From Paenibacillus sp. 1011MAR3C5 (GTDB lineage Bacteria; Bacillota; Bacilli; Paenibacillales; Paenibacillaceae): a stretch of 64,000 nucleotides of DNA. Position 1 is the first letter of the stretch; each line of letters begins with the position of its first letter. The notes beneath the pieces were generated by a model. The model had not been told where the DNA came from, searched no databases, and saw only the letters and a list, made by a program, of their open reading frames with translations. The translations under genes and the position numbers were made by a program. Shown here one piece after another: positions 16,979-25,682 of this stretch. The stretch spans positions 434,001 to 498,000 of the forward strand of contig NZ_QZCF01000001.1 of the NCBI RefSeq assembly GCF_003591485.1, read 5' to 3'.

Positions 16979-19121
16979 ATTGATGCTCCCTTTCCTTACA
17001 AACCATCTTATAGAATCTGGATAGTTGATTTTCCGAATCCAGTTTATCAAGAGCACTTATTATTTCCGCAAGAATTGCATCGTGTTCCAGAGACTCTACT
17101 TTTCCTTTTTCAAGTATTGCCTCAAAGGTAGACTTATCTAACCTATTCTCCATGATATGCTTTGCCATTTTTATAATGTGCTTTGAGGTAATATGACTAG
17201 AAGCAAAAGCAATAGCTTCTAGAATATACGTTGGGATTAGTGTCTTTGGAGACAATCCTTCAGCAATTAATAAAGCAAACCAACCTTTGCCTTCTTTTTC
17301 TGCAAGTCGTAGAATTTCTACACCTTTAGTTCGTGAATCAACAGACGCTAACTTTAATCGTGGGTTTGTCTTATCTGCCTCTCTTGTATAGATTTTATCC
17401 AATATAGAGATTGTTTCATCTTCATTACCACTAAGAATGAATTCAACCTCAAAAGTATGCTTTGCGTAAAATGGCTGAACCCATTGATTGTCCTTATAAA
17501 CTGTATCAAGCTTACTTCTTCTTTCTATACCCTTAGTTTGAGAATCCCTTGCTTTTTTCTGCTCCTTGTTGTCTATAGAAGAATCTTCTGGAAGATCGAT
17601 TAAAGATATATCATTGTCTGTAATTACTGAACACCTTCTATGAATTCTTTCGTCGTGGAATAGCTTAGCTATATGCTCAAAAACAGTACTACTCATATTA
17701 ATTATACTAACTCCTATTTCATCAAGACTTATTCCAAAAACTTTTTTAAACATCTCTGGAATAAGAATAAGCTCAGCGTCCCCTTCTACTAAAATTACAC
17801 CTTTTGCAAACAATAGAGTAGACCTAGTAGCATCAAGGTAGCGCTCAATCCTCATGCATTCTTTTGGTAAGAGCGATTTACTCGGATTACAAACGTACGT
17901 TTGGTTCTTATCTTTACTGAGTACATTTACAGCACTAATTTTACTAGCGGATGAAATGTGTGTCGAATGAGTAGAAGCAATAACCTGTGTATTTTCAAAT
18001 TGATACTTATCAAACAAAGTTTTTTGAATATGAGTATGAATGTGAGCCTCTGGTTCCTCAATTAAAAGAAAATGTGCAGCCTTTTCTTCCTTAGGTTGTT
18101 TATACTCATATTCTAATAACTTCAAGGTTATATAGATTAAATTTGCCCCACCTAAGCTAAGATCTTCTAACTTGCCTTCTTGATCTTCTTCGCCATCACC
18201 TACCCATAATGTTAAAGAAGTTAGGAGTTTATTTATCTCCTCTGGCAATTCTGATTTAATATTTACACTTGGGGCATATGTAAAACCTAATGTATCATTC
18301 AATGACGACTTTACTTTATCGGTTAGCTGCTTGATTTCTTCTAATTCACTTATTGTAGCATTCAATTCTACTACCTTGTCTGTGATGAATTGTGAATCTT
18401 TAACTTTAATATCATTTGCAGTACCTCTTAATAAGTTTAATAAAGGACTTTGTCTTATTTGCTTTAAATCACCTACTACGTTTCGTAATGCCTTGATAAA
18501 GGTACAAGCAATTTCATTTCGAATTAAAAATGTTTGCGAAGTTGGATTTCCTAGCTCATCCTGATCATCTTTATCAGGATCAGGAAACTCTATAGTTTCA
18601 AAATCCCCAACAATTTTTTTGTATACTAACTCATTAGTTAAGTCTGCGTTTCCTCTAAAACAATATACCGTTTCATAGTCGTTTATAGTTATTTTAGACA
18701 ATATTATTTTTAGAGCTTCAGCGTTTTTATCTGAACTCTCGGTTAATTCATATAGTAGTTTTCTTAATCTCTTATTCGGTCTAAAGTACATAATATATGT
18801 ACCTCTAGATTCCTCTTCGAGAACATTTTCCATTTTATGAGCTAGCATAGTTGTAGCCTCACTAGAATCTAAATCCTTAAATTCTAATTTAATAGCGATC
18901 CAGTGCCCTCGCCAATCATTAAGCCCCTTATTAAAGTCTGTCTCAATTAGCTTGGAAGCATTAATAGATAAATTTCCATCTAGCATAAGTCGTAGCGCAT
19001 AAAACGCATTCGTTTTCCCGGATCCATTTTCACCAATTAAAGTATTAATTCCTTTTTTAAAGATAAAATTGCTACTTTTAAAATTTCTAAAATTAGTAAT
19101 CGAAAGGTTTGAAATGTACAT
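16968..19121 (-). CDS. OLD-family ATPase with TOPRIM nuclease domain, GajA-like
   Basis: A 717-residue protein. The N-terminal ABC-type ATPase has LSITNFRNF, Walker A GENGSGKT (about 30-37), a signature-like LSLGGANL, Walker B FLLIEEPEAHIHT and STHSTHISS. The C-terminal TOPRIM domain has VILVEGDAELILIP and VITDNDIS, the metal-binding Glu and Asp-x-Asp. This is the architecture of class 2 OLD nucleases such as GajA. The start ATG at 19121 gives MYISNLSITNF, the normal beginning of the family. Upstream in-frame starts (ATG 19196, TTG 19220) would add a non-homologous extension. It overlaps the helicase gene. It is longer than the roughly 580-residue reference GajA, so it is a divergent or extended form. 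Low GC content suggests transfer. Confidence 0.88.
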   Translation of the reverse strand: MYISNLSITNFRNFKSSNFIFKKGINTLIGENGSGKTNAFYALRLMLDGNLSINASKLIETDFNKGLNDWRGHWIAIKLEFKDLDSSEATTMLAHKMENVLEEESRGTYIMYFRPNKRLRKLLYELTESSDKNAEALKIILSKITINDYETVYCFRGNADLTNELVYKKIVGDFETIEFPDPDKDDQDELGNPTSQTFLIRNEIACTFIKALRNVVGDLKQIRQSPLLNLLRGTANDIKVKDSQFITDKVVELNATISELEEIKQLTDKVKSSLNDTLGFTYAPSVNIKSELPEEINKLLTSLTLWVGDGEEDQEGKLEDLSLGGANLIYITLKLLEYEYKQPKEEKAAHFLLIEEPEAHIHTHIQKTLFDKYQFENTQVIASTHSTHISSASKISAVNVLSKDKNQTYVCNPSKSLLPKECMRIERYLDATRSTLLFAKGVILVEGDAELILIPEMFKKVFGISLDEIGVSIINMSSTVFEHIAKLFHDERIHRRCSVITDNDISLIDLPEDSSIDNKEQKKARDSQTKGIERRSKLDTVYKDNQWVQPFYAKHTFEVEFILSGNEDETISILDKIYTREADKTNPRLKLASVDSRTKGVEILRLAEKEGKGWFALLIAEGLSPKTLIPTYILEAIAFASSHITSKHIIKMAKHIMENRLDKSTFEAILEKGKVESLEHDAILAEIISALDKLDSENQLSRFYKMVCKEREHQYAE

Positions 19122-19195
19122 ATTTTCACATCCCACATTTAAAATACATGATCTTTTCTTTATATACATATTTTGGATATCGTCTCCAACAAACA

Positions 19196-19243
19196 TTAAA
19201 ATTGAACTTTCTGAAAACAATTACCCGAGATAAATTGCAACAT
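19196..19243 (-). CDS. Possible 15-residue leader peptide of the Gabija-like operon
   Basis: On the minus strand, AAGGGGGATGAT is followed by ATG at 19243 and a 15-codon frame MLQFISGNCFQKVQF. Its stop overlaps the ATG at 19196 (TAATG), which is in frame with the OLD-family gene. This has the best ribosome site of the locus. It could be a leader that couples translation, or simply a fortuitous frame. Confidence 0.35.
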   Translation of the reverse strand: MLQFISGNCFQKVQF

Positions 19244-19856
19244 ATCATCCCCCTTAAAGGTAGCACCCTCTTTTATTTTTATTGATACTATAAGTAAATT
19301 TATTCGTAGTGCTGTTATGATTTTTAAGACAATGTGTTTTGTCCACGATAAGGAGATCATAAATACATCGTTTTATTGTTCTTTTACAATCTTCAAAATG
19401 AACAAGTCCAGAATGGAGGAGATAATAGAGTCAGAATTCTCCCCCTCCTTCTCTTGTATCAGAGAGTTAGTATAGTATTTTTCTTCCAACCCTGTCTTCC
19501 ATTGTCCACTAAAGGAGCAGGGACCAAAACTAACGTGGATTTAATTAAACTTCGTGTAAGGAGTTCCTTGACATTCAAAATCCTGCTTTAATTGTTTTAA
19601 GTAATCAAACCTCATCAGCCAATATTGCATTTCACTGCAAATCTCGCAGCACTTTCAATGTTGCTTCAGATTGCCATCGAAGGGGGATTTATATCAAAAT
19701 CGTTAAGGCACAATAAACGATCAAAATCTCTCTTTAGAAGAATAGTTTGAGACTACGGTTGCAGCTTAACGTTTAAGCTCGTTGATCTACCTGATATTAA
19801 TGTTATTTGCTCGTTAGTTGGAAAAATCACATTCATTAAGAGAACTTCCTATAATA
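19244..19856. other. AT-rich intergenic region upstream of the Gabija-like genes
   Basis: About 610 bases without a supportable gene. A 71-codon plus-strand frame (19376-19591) has no ribosome site or recognisable residues. The region should contain the promoter of the Gabija-like operon, but no consensus pair stands out. Confidence 0.45.
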
Positions 19857-20657
19857 TCAAGTAGCATCTTCTCTTTTAAAGACATTCATTTTATATTTCA
19901 ATAGATCTGCACGCTCTATATACCGGAACTCTAAAGATTCATCATGATGAGGTTCATTACCTAGTAAAAATGTATCCTTATCTACTGGATAAAATACAAA
20001 CCATTTCTCTTCAACTCCGTTCTCGTTTAACAATATATAAATTGACTTATCAGAAAACAAATCGTATTCGATGCATAACTTAAAAATTAATTTAACGTAA
20101 AACAATACAACACAAGAAAATAGTAAGAACGAAACGTAAACAACAATAATTTCCACAAAAAAATTATCACTAGTTAACTCAAAATCAAATGTTTGTTGAT
20201 CGACTGTATTCCCTAAATAAAAAGCAGGAAGAATTATCAGAACACAACAATATAATAAAGCAGATAGTAATATAGTGAGCTTTGTTTTAAAACCTATTGA
20301 TTTAATATAATTCTTAAAGCTCTTATATCCGATTAATTTCCATATAAAAAACATAAAACCAATAATTAAATATATAATCATCACCCAAAGTATTACTTTA
20401 TAATAAGAAATATTATTATCATATGAATGTACAAATACAGAGAACATTGAAATAGAAACTATAAACACTTGAAATAAATATCTTATGGTTAAAATAGATA
20501 ACTTCTTCTCTTTAGAGAAAAAGATTTTTTCTGCGCTTGTTGCTGTAAATAACGTGATTGGTTGGCTTCTAAATAACATAAATAATAGGGAAACCACGCC
20601 CGCAGTCACAGTGCTACCTCTTATGAAACTAGTAACAATCTCTTCAATTTGATTCAT
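19857..20657 (-). CDS. Membrane protein of unknown function next to the Gabija-like genes
   Basis: A 266-residue protein with about five to six predicted membrane helices (for example VSLLFMLF, YLFQVFIVSISMFSVFV, VILWVMIIYLIIGFMFFIW, LTILLSALLYCCVLIIL, FFVEIIVVYVSFLLFSCVVLFYV). The soluble C-terminal tail of about 70 residues contains EKWFVFYPVDKDTFLLGNE. The family is not recognised. The start ATG at 20657 has AAAGGGG and GGATAGG upstream. It has the same strand and the same AT-rich composition as the Gabija-like pair, and lies between the two sigK relics. It may therefore have arrived on the same element, but a 735-base gap separates it from the OLD gene, so co-transcription is uncertain. 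It could be a cargo gene or a membrane accessory of the defence system. Confidence 0.75.
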   Translation of the reverse strand: MNQIEEIVTSFIRGSTVTAGVVSLLFMLFRSQPITLFTATSAEKIFFSKEKKLSILTIRYLFQVFIVSISMFSVFVHSYDNNISYYKVILWVMIIYLIIGFMFFIWKLIGYKSFKNYIKSIGFKTKLTILLSALLYCCVLIILPAFYLGNTVDQQTFDFELTSDNFFVEIIVVYVSFLLFSCVVLFYVKLIFKLCIEYDLFSDKSIYILLNENGVEEKWFVFYPVDKDTFLLGNEPHHDESLEFRYIERADLLKYKMNVFKREDAT

Positions 20658-20868
20658 TTTACCTATCCCCTTTTGTATGTACTTTACATTCTAATACTCT
20701 TCATTCAAAAAAACTGTCGTATTATGTCGTTACCGCGTGGATTTTTAAACATTTTGCTTTACAATCATTCTTACAGAAAATAAGCCAATAAATTGATTTG
20801 AAGAATACGCTTATTGAAGTTCACGGCGAACCTAAAAACCCACAATAATTTAAGTTTTTTGCAAATTT

Positions 20869-20902
20869 AAAAGCCGAACAGGTTCATTTGGCCCGTTCGG
20901 CT
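20869..20902 (-). terminator. Terminator of sigK relic B
   Basis: AGCCGAAC at 20872-20879 pairs with GTTCGGCT at 20895-20902. A short T run follows on the minus strand (complement of 20869-20872). Confidence 0.65.
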
Positions 20903-20974
20903 CCTTTGTTTCACTATGCTATCTTCAAAAATTTGACCCTTGTTACTGTTAAACTAAACTATATTGCAATCTAA

Positions 20975-21507
20975 TTACCTCTTCGCCTTATAAAACTCAT
21001 GATACAGCTTCATCAGAGTCCTCTTCTCAATCCGGCTCACATAACTCCGCGAAATGCCCAGCTCCTTCGCGATCTTCCGCTGCGTCCGCTTATCCCCGCC
21101 ATGCACCAAACCAAATCTGCCGATCACAACTTCCTTCTCACGATCATCCAGTATGTCTAGATTCTTGTAAATTTTTCTCTTCTCGATCCTAAGCTGAACC
21201 TTATCCGCGACGTCATCCGTTTCCGTCCCCAAGATATCGATCAACGTAATTTCGCTGCCTTCTTTGTCGGTCCCTATCGGGTCATGCAGGAGACGTCCTT
21301 GCGGGTTTTCTTCAAAGATCTTAAATGCATAAGTATTTCGTTCTCGATACAACGGGCGGCGAAGGTCGTGAGCTTGGTGCCTTTGCCCGTCTGGCAGCTC
21401 TCAATGGCCTTGATCAGGCCGAAAGTGCCAATGCTGATGAGATCCTCAAGGTCTTCACCGGTGTTGTCGAAGTTTTTGACGTTGTGGACACAACCGGATG
21501 TAACCAA
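20975..21507 (-). pseudogene. Decayed sigK copy B (frameshift, N-terminus replaced)
   Basis: High identity to the intact sigK from the stop codon back to about the codons for [15 protein letters not shown] single missing base near 21290 (CAGGAGACG in place of CAGCGAGACG) splits the frame: residues from DPIGTDKEG to the C-terminus lie in one frame, and the [10 protein letters not shown] to KKTRKDV part in another. The N-terminal 65 or so codons, including the pro-sequence, are not present, and unrelated DNA follows after about 21510. The helix-turn-helix of region 4 is intact, but there is no proper start. It forms the second border of the AT-rich island that carries the Gabija-like genes. Confidence 0.85.
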
Positions 21508-21632
21508 TGGTTTTTACGCGGACCACCACCCGATCCGCGTCATCGCGACTAGGCACGTTTTCCCCTCTTCAGCATGCCGAGTTGGCGCTTCTATTTTTCT
21601 CATGCTACGAAAATAACATGTTGTTTAACATT

Positions 21633-21671
21633 GCGAGATTGTACACATCAGAATAGATCTCGCGTTATAAT
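21633..21671 (+). promoter_or_regulatory. Inverted repeat and -10 box upstream of the patatin gene
   Basis: GCGAGAT at 21633-21639 is repeated inverted as ATCTCGC at 21657-21663, immediately before TATAAT at 21666-21671. A fitting -35 box at the usual distance is not clear. It could be an operator overlapping the promoter of the gene at 21759. Confidence 0.4.
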
Positions 21672-21758
21672 ATATATAACTTTCCTTTACGGAATATAGG
21701 CGGCTCTACATTAATATTTTTAAATGTCCAAGCGAGTAATGAAGGAGGTTCGGAAGTC

Positions 21759-22943
21759 GTGACATCAACAAATACAGGCAAGTTGGCGCTTGCGCTTGAA
21801 GGGGGCGGCGCCAAGGGCGCTTACCATATGGGAGTGATGAAAGCCTACCAGGAGACGGGCCAAACCTTCGACGCCATAGCCGGCACCTCTATCGGCGCCC
21901 TGAACGGAGCCGTCATCGCGCAAGGGGATTTTGAGATCGGATACCAGGTCTGGGAGCGGCTGAACGCCCGATCAATCTTCGATATAAGTGACGAAGAATA
22001 CCGCTTGCTGATGCGGCGAAAGCTCGATACGGCCGCCTTACGCCATTTGGCTTCGCGCACCAAGAGGCTAATCGCGGACAGGGGCATGGACACGCAAAAA
22101 ATGCGCCTGTTGATGGAATCCCTCGTCGACGAAAGTCGGCTGCGGGCTTCCGCCGTGGACTTCGGCCTGGTGACGGTCTCCTTGAGCGATCGGGCGCCGC
22201 TCGAGCTTTACAAGGAGGATATTCCGCAGGGGCGCGTATTGGACTATCTGATGGCCAGCGCCGCTTTTCCCGGCTTTCAGACGACGTACATCGACGATAA
22301 AGCTTTTATCGACGGCGGACTATACGACAATTGTCCGATCAACATGCTCGCTCGCAAAGGATATACGAGCATCGTCGCAGTCCGAACGCTCGGATTCGGC
22401 GTGACCCGCAAAATCCGTTATCCTGGCCTCACAATTACGACGATCTCGCCCTCCGAGCCGCTGGGCGGTATGATGAGCTTTAATCCCGAAACGATACGCC
22501 GCAGCATGAGCATGGGGTATTACGACGCGCTCCGACAGCTGAGGGGCTTGCAAGGCCGCACTTACTGCATTGATATAGGCGGTTTCACCGAAGAGGCTTG
22601 CGACGAGATGCTGGCTTCACTCCCCGATGCCAAGCTGCTTGCGCTTGGCCGTATGCTCGGCGCGAGCGGTATTCCTGCCCGGGAGCTGTGGAGCAGGGTC
22701 ATCGTGCCAAGGCTGTCACGCAGCATGCGCCTCCCCGCTGACGCCTCCTCCATCACTTTTATCGTCCGTCTGGCGGAGGTACTAGCCTCGGCCAAGGGAA
22801 TTAATAAATACGCCGTCTACCGCTTTCCCGATTGGGTGCGCTCCACAATAAACGGCCCTCTGAAGAACGTCCAAGGACTCGGTTTCCGACAAGTGGAGCT
22901 CTGCATGGCGGCTCAGCGCATTTTAGAAGGAATTCGGTTGTGA
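21759..22943 (+). CDS. Patatin-like phospholipase family protein
   Basis: A 394-residue protein with the patatin catalytic dyad. The oxyanion loop is EGGGAKGAYHMG, the nucleophile elbow is AGTSIGALNG with Ser44, and the catalytic Asp lies in FIDGGLYDNCPI (Asp185). Such enzymes hydrolyse lipid acyl esters. Some serve in membrane turnover and some as cell-killing effectors, but the latter normally sit beside a nucleotide cyclase, which is absent here. The GTG start at 21759 is supported by AAGGAGGT at 21742-21749. GC content is higher than in the Gabija-like genes. It is monocistronic, between sigK relic B and the intact sigK. No signal peptide is seen, so it is likely cytoplasmic or peripheral. 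Confidence 0.92.
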   Translation: MTSTNTGKLALALEGGGAKGAYHMGVMKAYQETGQTFDAIAGTSIGALNGAVIAQGDFEIGYQVWERLNARSIFDISDEEYRLLMRRKLDTAALRHLASRTKRLIADRGMDTQKMRLLMESLVDESRLRASAVDFGLVTVSLSDRAPLELYKEDIPQGRVLDYLMASAAFPGFQTTYIDDKAFIDGGLYDNCPINMLARKGYTSIVAVRTLGFGVTRKIRYPGLTITTISPSEPLGGMMSFNPETIRRSMSMGYYDALRQLRGLQGRTYCIDIGGFTEEACDEMLASLPDAKLLALGRMLGASGIPARELWSRVIVPRLSRSMRLPADASSITFIVRLAEVLASAKGINKYAVYRFPDWVRSTINGPLKNVQGLGFRQVELCMAAQRILEGIRL

Positions 22944-23051
22944 TAAGCTTAGAATTTTCGCGGTATGTCTGCACCGACATTTAAGGCAGAAGAAGTAATT
23001 TGATTAATGCGTTCATTTTGATTGAATAGATAAGCATGGCCTTGTAAATTT

Positions 23052-23073
23052 AAAAAAGCCGGCATTGCCGGCT
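23052..23073 (-). terminator. Terminator of sigK
   Basis: AGCCGGCA at 23057-23064 pairs with TGCCGGCT at 23066-23073, followed by a T run on the minus strand (complement of 23052-23057). Confidence 0.82.
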
Positions 23074-23092
23074 AATCAACAAATTTGCATCT

Positions 23093-23791
23093 TCATCTTT
23101 TCGCCTTATAAAACTCATGATACAGCTTCATCAAAGCCCGCTTCTCAATTCGACTCACATAGCTCCGCGAGATGCCCAGCTCCTTCGCGATCTCCCGCTG
23201 TGTCCGCTCATCCCCGCCATGTACCAGCCCGAATCTCCCTATAACAACTTCCTTTTCGCGATCATCCAGTATGTCTAGATTCTTGTAAATCTTGCTTTTC
23301 TCGATCTTAAGCTGAACCTTATCCGCAACATCGTCTGTTTCCGTACCCAAGATATCGATCAACGTAATTTCGTTGCCTTCCTTGTCCGTCCCTATCGGGT
23401 CATGCAGCGAGACGTCCTTGCGGGTCTTCTTCAGTGATCTTAAATGCATAAGTATTTCATTCTCGATACAACGAGCGGCGAAGGTCGCGAGCTTGGTGCC
23501 TTTGCCCGTCTGGAAGCTCTCGATGGCCTTGATGAGGCCGATCGTGCCAATGCTGATAAGATCCTCCAGATCCTCACCGGTGTTGTCGAATTTTTTGACG
23601 ATGTGAGCAACCAGCCTTAAGTTATGCTCTATGAGCAAATTGCGCGAATGCGCATTGCCTTCAGCCATCAACGCCAAATGCTTTGTCTCTTCATCCTCCT
23701 TAAGAGGCTGAGGAAAAGCATTGTTCTTCACATACGACACGAGCAACGTAAGCTGTTTGATAAATAAAGCGATAGCCGTAAAAAATCCCAT
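23093..23791 (-). CDS. sigK: RNA polymerase sporulation sigma factor sigma-K (intact copy)
   Basis: A 232-residue sigma-70-family factor with a short hydrophobic N-terminal pro-sequence ([30 protein letters not shown]), region 2 ([47 protein letters not shown]) and region 4 with the helix-turn-helix [15 protein letters not shown]. In Bacillus the pro-form is cleaved by a SpoIVFB-type protease and drives late mother-cell genes. The start ATG at 23791 follows GGGGGTG. The gene is uninterrupted, so there is no skin-like element in this copy. Three degraded copies lie at 20975, 14630 and 11240, all in the same direction, making this the likely functional donor of a repeated duplication. Confidence 0.93.
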   Translation of the reverse strand: MGFFTAIALFIKQLTLLVSYVKNNAFPQPLKEDEETKHLALMAEGNAHSRNLLIEHNLRLVAHIVKKFDNTGEDLEDLISIGTIGLIKAIESFQTGKGTKLATFAARCIENEILMHLRSLKKTRKDVSLHDPIGTDKEGNEITLIDILGTETDDVADKVQLKIEKSKIYKNLDILDDREKEVVIGRFGLVHGGDERTQREIAKELGISRSYVSRIEKRALMKLYHEFYKAKR

Positions 23792-24063
23792 GCTCCGTAC
23801 ACCCCCAAGCTGAATTGCTCAGGCTTATTCATAAGCCCTAGCGCGAAGATTCGTCAGTTGTACATTGTATGTGGGCTAGGGCCTATGTGTGCATGTACGG
23901 CTTAATGATCGGGAAAAGTCTTCAATCGCTCACGTTATAAGTCAGTTCTCTTCTTGATCTTCAACCTGAAAAATGAGTCATTTTACAAATACAGTTTGTC
24001 CGTTTCAAAGATGCATTTTTCCGAATGTAATAGAGTAGCGACAATAGAAAAGAGGTGAGAATA

Positions 24064-24249
24064 TTGCCCGAACTTCCAGTTAGGCAAAAAGCCATGATCG
24101 TGTTGAATTATTCAACAACAAATGCAGCACTCCCATCCCCTTTTGAGCAACTGGTAAAAAATCTAGTCACTCAGGGATACCAGATTAAGCAACAGCTGAA
24201 TTTGGACAAAGGTATGACGTTTATTCTCGAAAAAGAGTATGACGGCTAG
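24064..24249 (+). CDS. Small hypothetical protein (about 61 residues)
   Basis: A short gene with AAGAGGTGA at 24050-24058 and a TTG start at 24064 (GTG at 24055 is a less well spaced alternative). The product reads MPELPVRQKAMIVLNYST, then a helical LVKNLVTQGYQIKQQLNL and a short beta-like end FILEKEYDG. It contains no known motif. It lies 26 bases before the next gene on the same strand, which has an excellent ribosome site, so the two are probably one unit. The function is unknown. Confidence 0.55.
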   Translation: MPELPVRQKAMIVLNYSTTNAALPSPFEQLVKNLVTQGYQIKQQLNLDKGMTFILEKEYDG

Positions 24250-24275
24250 TAAAAAATTTTAGGAGGTTTGATACA

Positions 24276-24716
24276 ATGTCAAAGAAAAGAATTACAACTG
24301 GACCATTTTTCGTTCCTTTATCACCTAGTGCAACCGATTTTTTCTTTTTTGGAAGAGTGAATAACGGCCTGAACATCATTCTTAAAAATCATTCGGATAA
24401 AGCCCGGACAGTGAGAGTAACAGTAGACCAATGCGCTGCTGCACTTTTTCCTGCTGTCAGCGTTGAAGGAGCACCTGCTTTACCCGAAACAACGGTTACG
24501 CTCCAACCCGATCAATGCACAATATTACCAGTTGTCGTATCCTTTCCTAACACTTATCGTGTAGTTATCCGCGGTGATATCGATCTGGATGCGGAGAAAA
24601 TGGAAGTATCCGTTACGGGAGGAAGTACAAATGCCGGGCTTGTTGAATTTGCAGATCCTACGCTGTTCTTCCGAATGGAGGATTTTGTAAAAGACGAAGT
24701 AGACGACGACGATTAA
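24276..24716 (+). CDS. Hypothetical beta-rich protein with acidic tail
   Basis: A 146-residue protein with ATG at 24276, preceded by AGGAGG. There is no signal peptide or membrane helix. The core alternates hydrophobic and polar residues (NIILKNHSDKARTVRVTVDQC, VTLQPDQCTILPVVVSF, YRVVIRGDIDLD), consistent with an Ig-like beta sandwich. The last eight residues are almost all Asp/Glu. Two Cys lie in the core. It is followed by a terminator at 24733. I do not recognise the family. Similar small beta-sandwich proteins occur among spore-surface and exosporium-associated proteins, but nothing here proves that. Confidence 0.6.
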   Translation: MSKKRITTGPFFVPLSPSATDFFFFGRVNNGLNIILKNHSDKARTVRVTVDQCAAALFPAVSVEGAPALPETTVTLQPDQCTILPVVVSFPNTYRVVIRGDIDLDAEKMEVSVTGGSTNAGLVEFADPTLFFRMEDFVKDEVDDDD

Positions 24717-24732
24717 ATGATTGCTATTGCCA

Positions 24733-24779
24733 GGGGCTGTCCATCGGTCATCTATGATGACTAAAGGACGGCCCTCTTT
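24733..24779 (+). terminator. Terminator after the small two-gene unit
   Basis: GGGCTGTCC at 24734-24742 pairs with GGACGGCCC at 24766-24774 (one G-T pair), followed by TCTTTC. Confidence 0.7.
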
Positions 24780-24888
24780 CCTAAATAGACCATTCCATGG
24801 TGAAACGCGCAACCTGCACAAAAACTATTGTTCCGCCTGCAATTGTATCCAGTTTCCTGAACAAAGGTGTAACGGTGGGATTCCAACA

Positions 24889-24951
24889 AAAGAAACCATT
24901 CCTATGTAAAATGGAAGTGCGACCTGCCATTTACGAAGGAATGGTTTCTTT
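24889..24951. repeat. 63-base near-palindromic hairpin
   Basis: The outer arms AAAGAAACCATTCC (from 24889) and GGAATGGTTTCTTT (to 24951) are complementary, and an inner GTAAAATGG/CCATTTAC extends the stem around a 12-base loop. It could be a bidirectional terminator or a small palindromic element. No gene is assigned to 24780-25092; a 43-codon plus-strand frame at 24967-25098 lacks a ribosome site. Confidence 0.6.
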
Positions 24952-25092
24952 GTATACTCACTATCCATGGACCAACTTCATCAAAGTCGGCCGGGAGAAC
25001 GTGTTCATGTGGATCCTTTCGGTCCATTGCGGCAGTTTGCGCGTCTCGCCATGATGCTCTCAACGTTAGAAAGGACGGCACAGCCTGCAGAC

Positions 25093-25682
25093 TCATAATG
25101 TGAGGCCGTTCTCCAAGACTTCAAACGCTTCATTCAATAGCCGGGCAAACTCCGCTTTCGTAGCATCGGCATAGTGCTCCATTAACGATAAATTAATCCC
25201 TACGATAACCCCGGAAAAGGTCCGTATGGCCGGAGCGTCGACATTGCCGCCTATCCGCTTGGCAACAATCTGCGTTAACAGATGCATCATCTGCGATACA
25301 TTGTTCATCGCCGACGCTCGCAGCTCTGGAACCGCCATAATAAGCCGGTTGCGCCGACGAGTTGTTTCCCACTCTTCGTCCGTTATTTCATTAATTCCTG
25401 AAATCATCACATTTCGAACAGCTTGCAAAGGACTTAAATCCGGCGGTTGATTTTCAAACGCAGCGACGAGCAAAGGATCGTAATTATCGGTTAAGACTAC
25501 GTCCTCTTTTTTCGCAAATTAACAAAAAAATGTGCTTGGTGAAATTTCCGCTGCATCGGCTATTTGTTCAACTGTCGTCGCATGATAACCTTTTTCTTGA
25601 AAAAGCCTTAATGCATGCATCTGCACATTAGCCATCGTTTTCGCTCACGCAATCCGACTTTTGGCGTCGTGCCTTGAGACAT
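25093..25682 (-). pseudogene. TetR-family regulator, disrupted
   Basis: The translated minus strand gives a TetR regulator in pieces. The N-terminal helix-turn-helix (MANVQMHALRLFQEKGYHATTVEQIADAAEISPSTFF) is followed by an in-frame stop (complement of 25519-25521) where the family has an aromatic residue. The frame then resumes as FAKKEDVVLTDNYDPLLVAAFE and runs to the normal C-terminus. A second lesion, a frameshift near 25640, separates the likely ATG at 25682 (AGGAGA upstream, MSQGTTPKVGLRERK) from the helix-turn-helix part. With both lesions the gene cannot make a full product. The downstream half still has an open frame of 127 codons from 25473. Confidence 0.8.

Noticed and set aside
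15179..19121. Skin-like prophage inside sigK
   Set aside because: No recombinase, integrase or phage structural gene was seen between the sigK relics, and an intact sigK lies outside. The relics do not reassemble to one gene.
21759..22943. Patatin gene as a CBASS-type effector
   Set aside because: No CD-NTase, Cap2/Cap3 or other cyclic nucleotide gene lies nearby, so a defence role is not supported.
24967..25098. 43-codon plus-strand frame near the TetR remnant
   Set aside because: Open but without a ribosome site or recognisable residues, and it overlaps the end of the TetR remnant.
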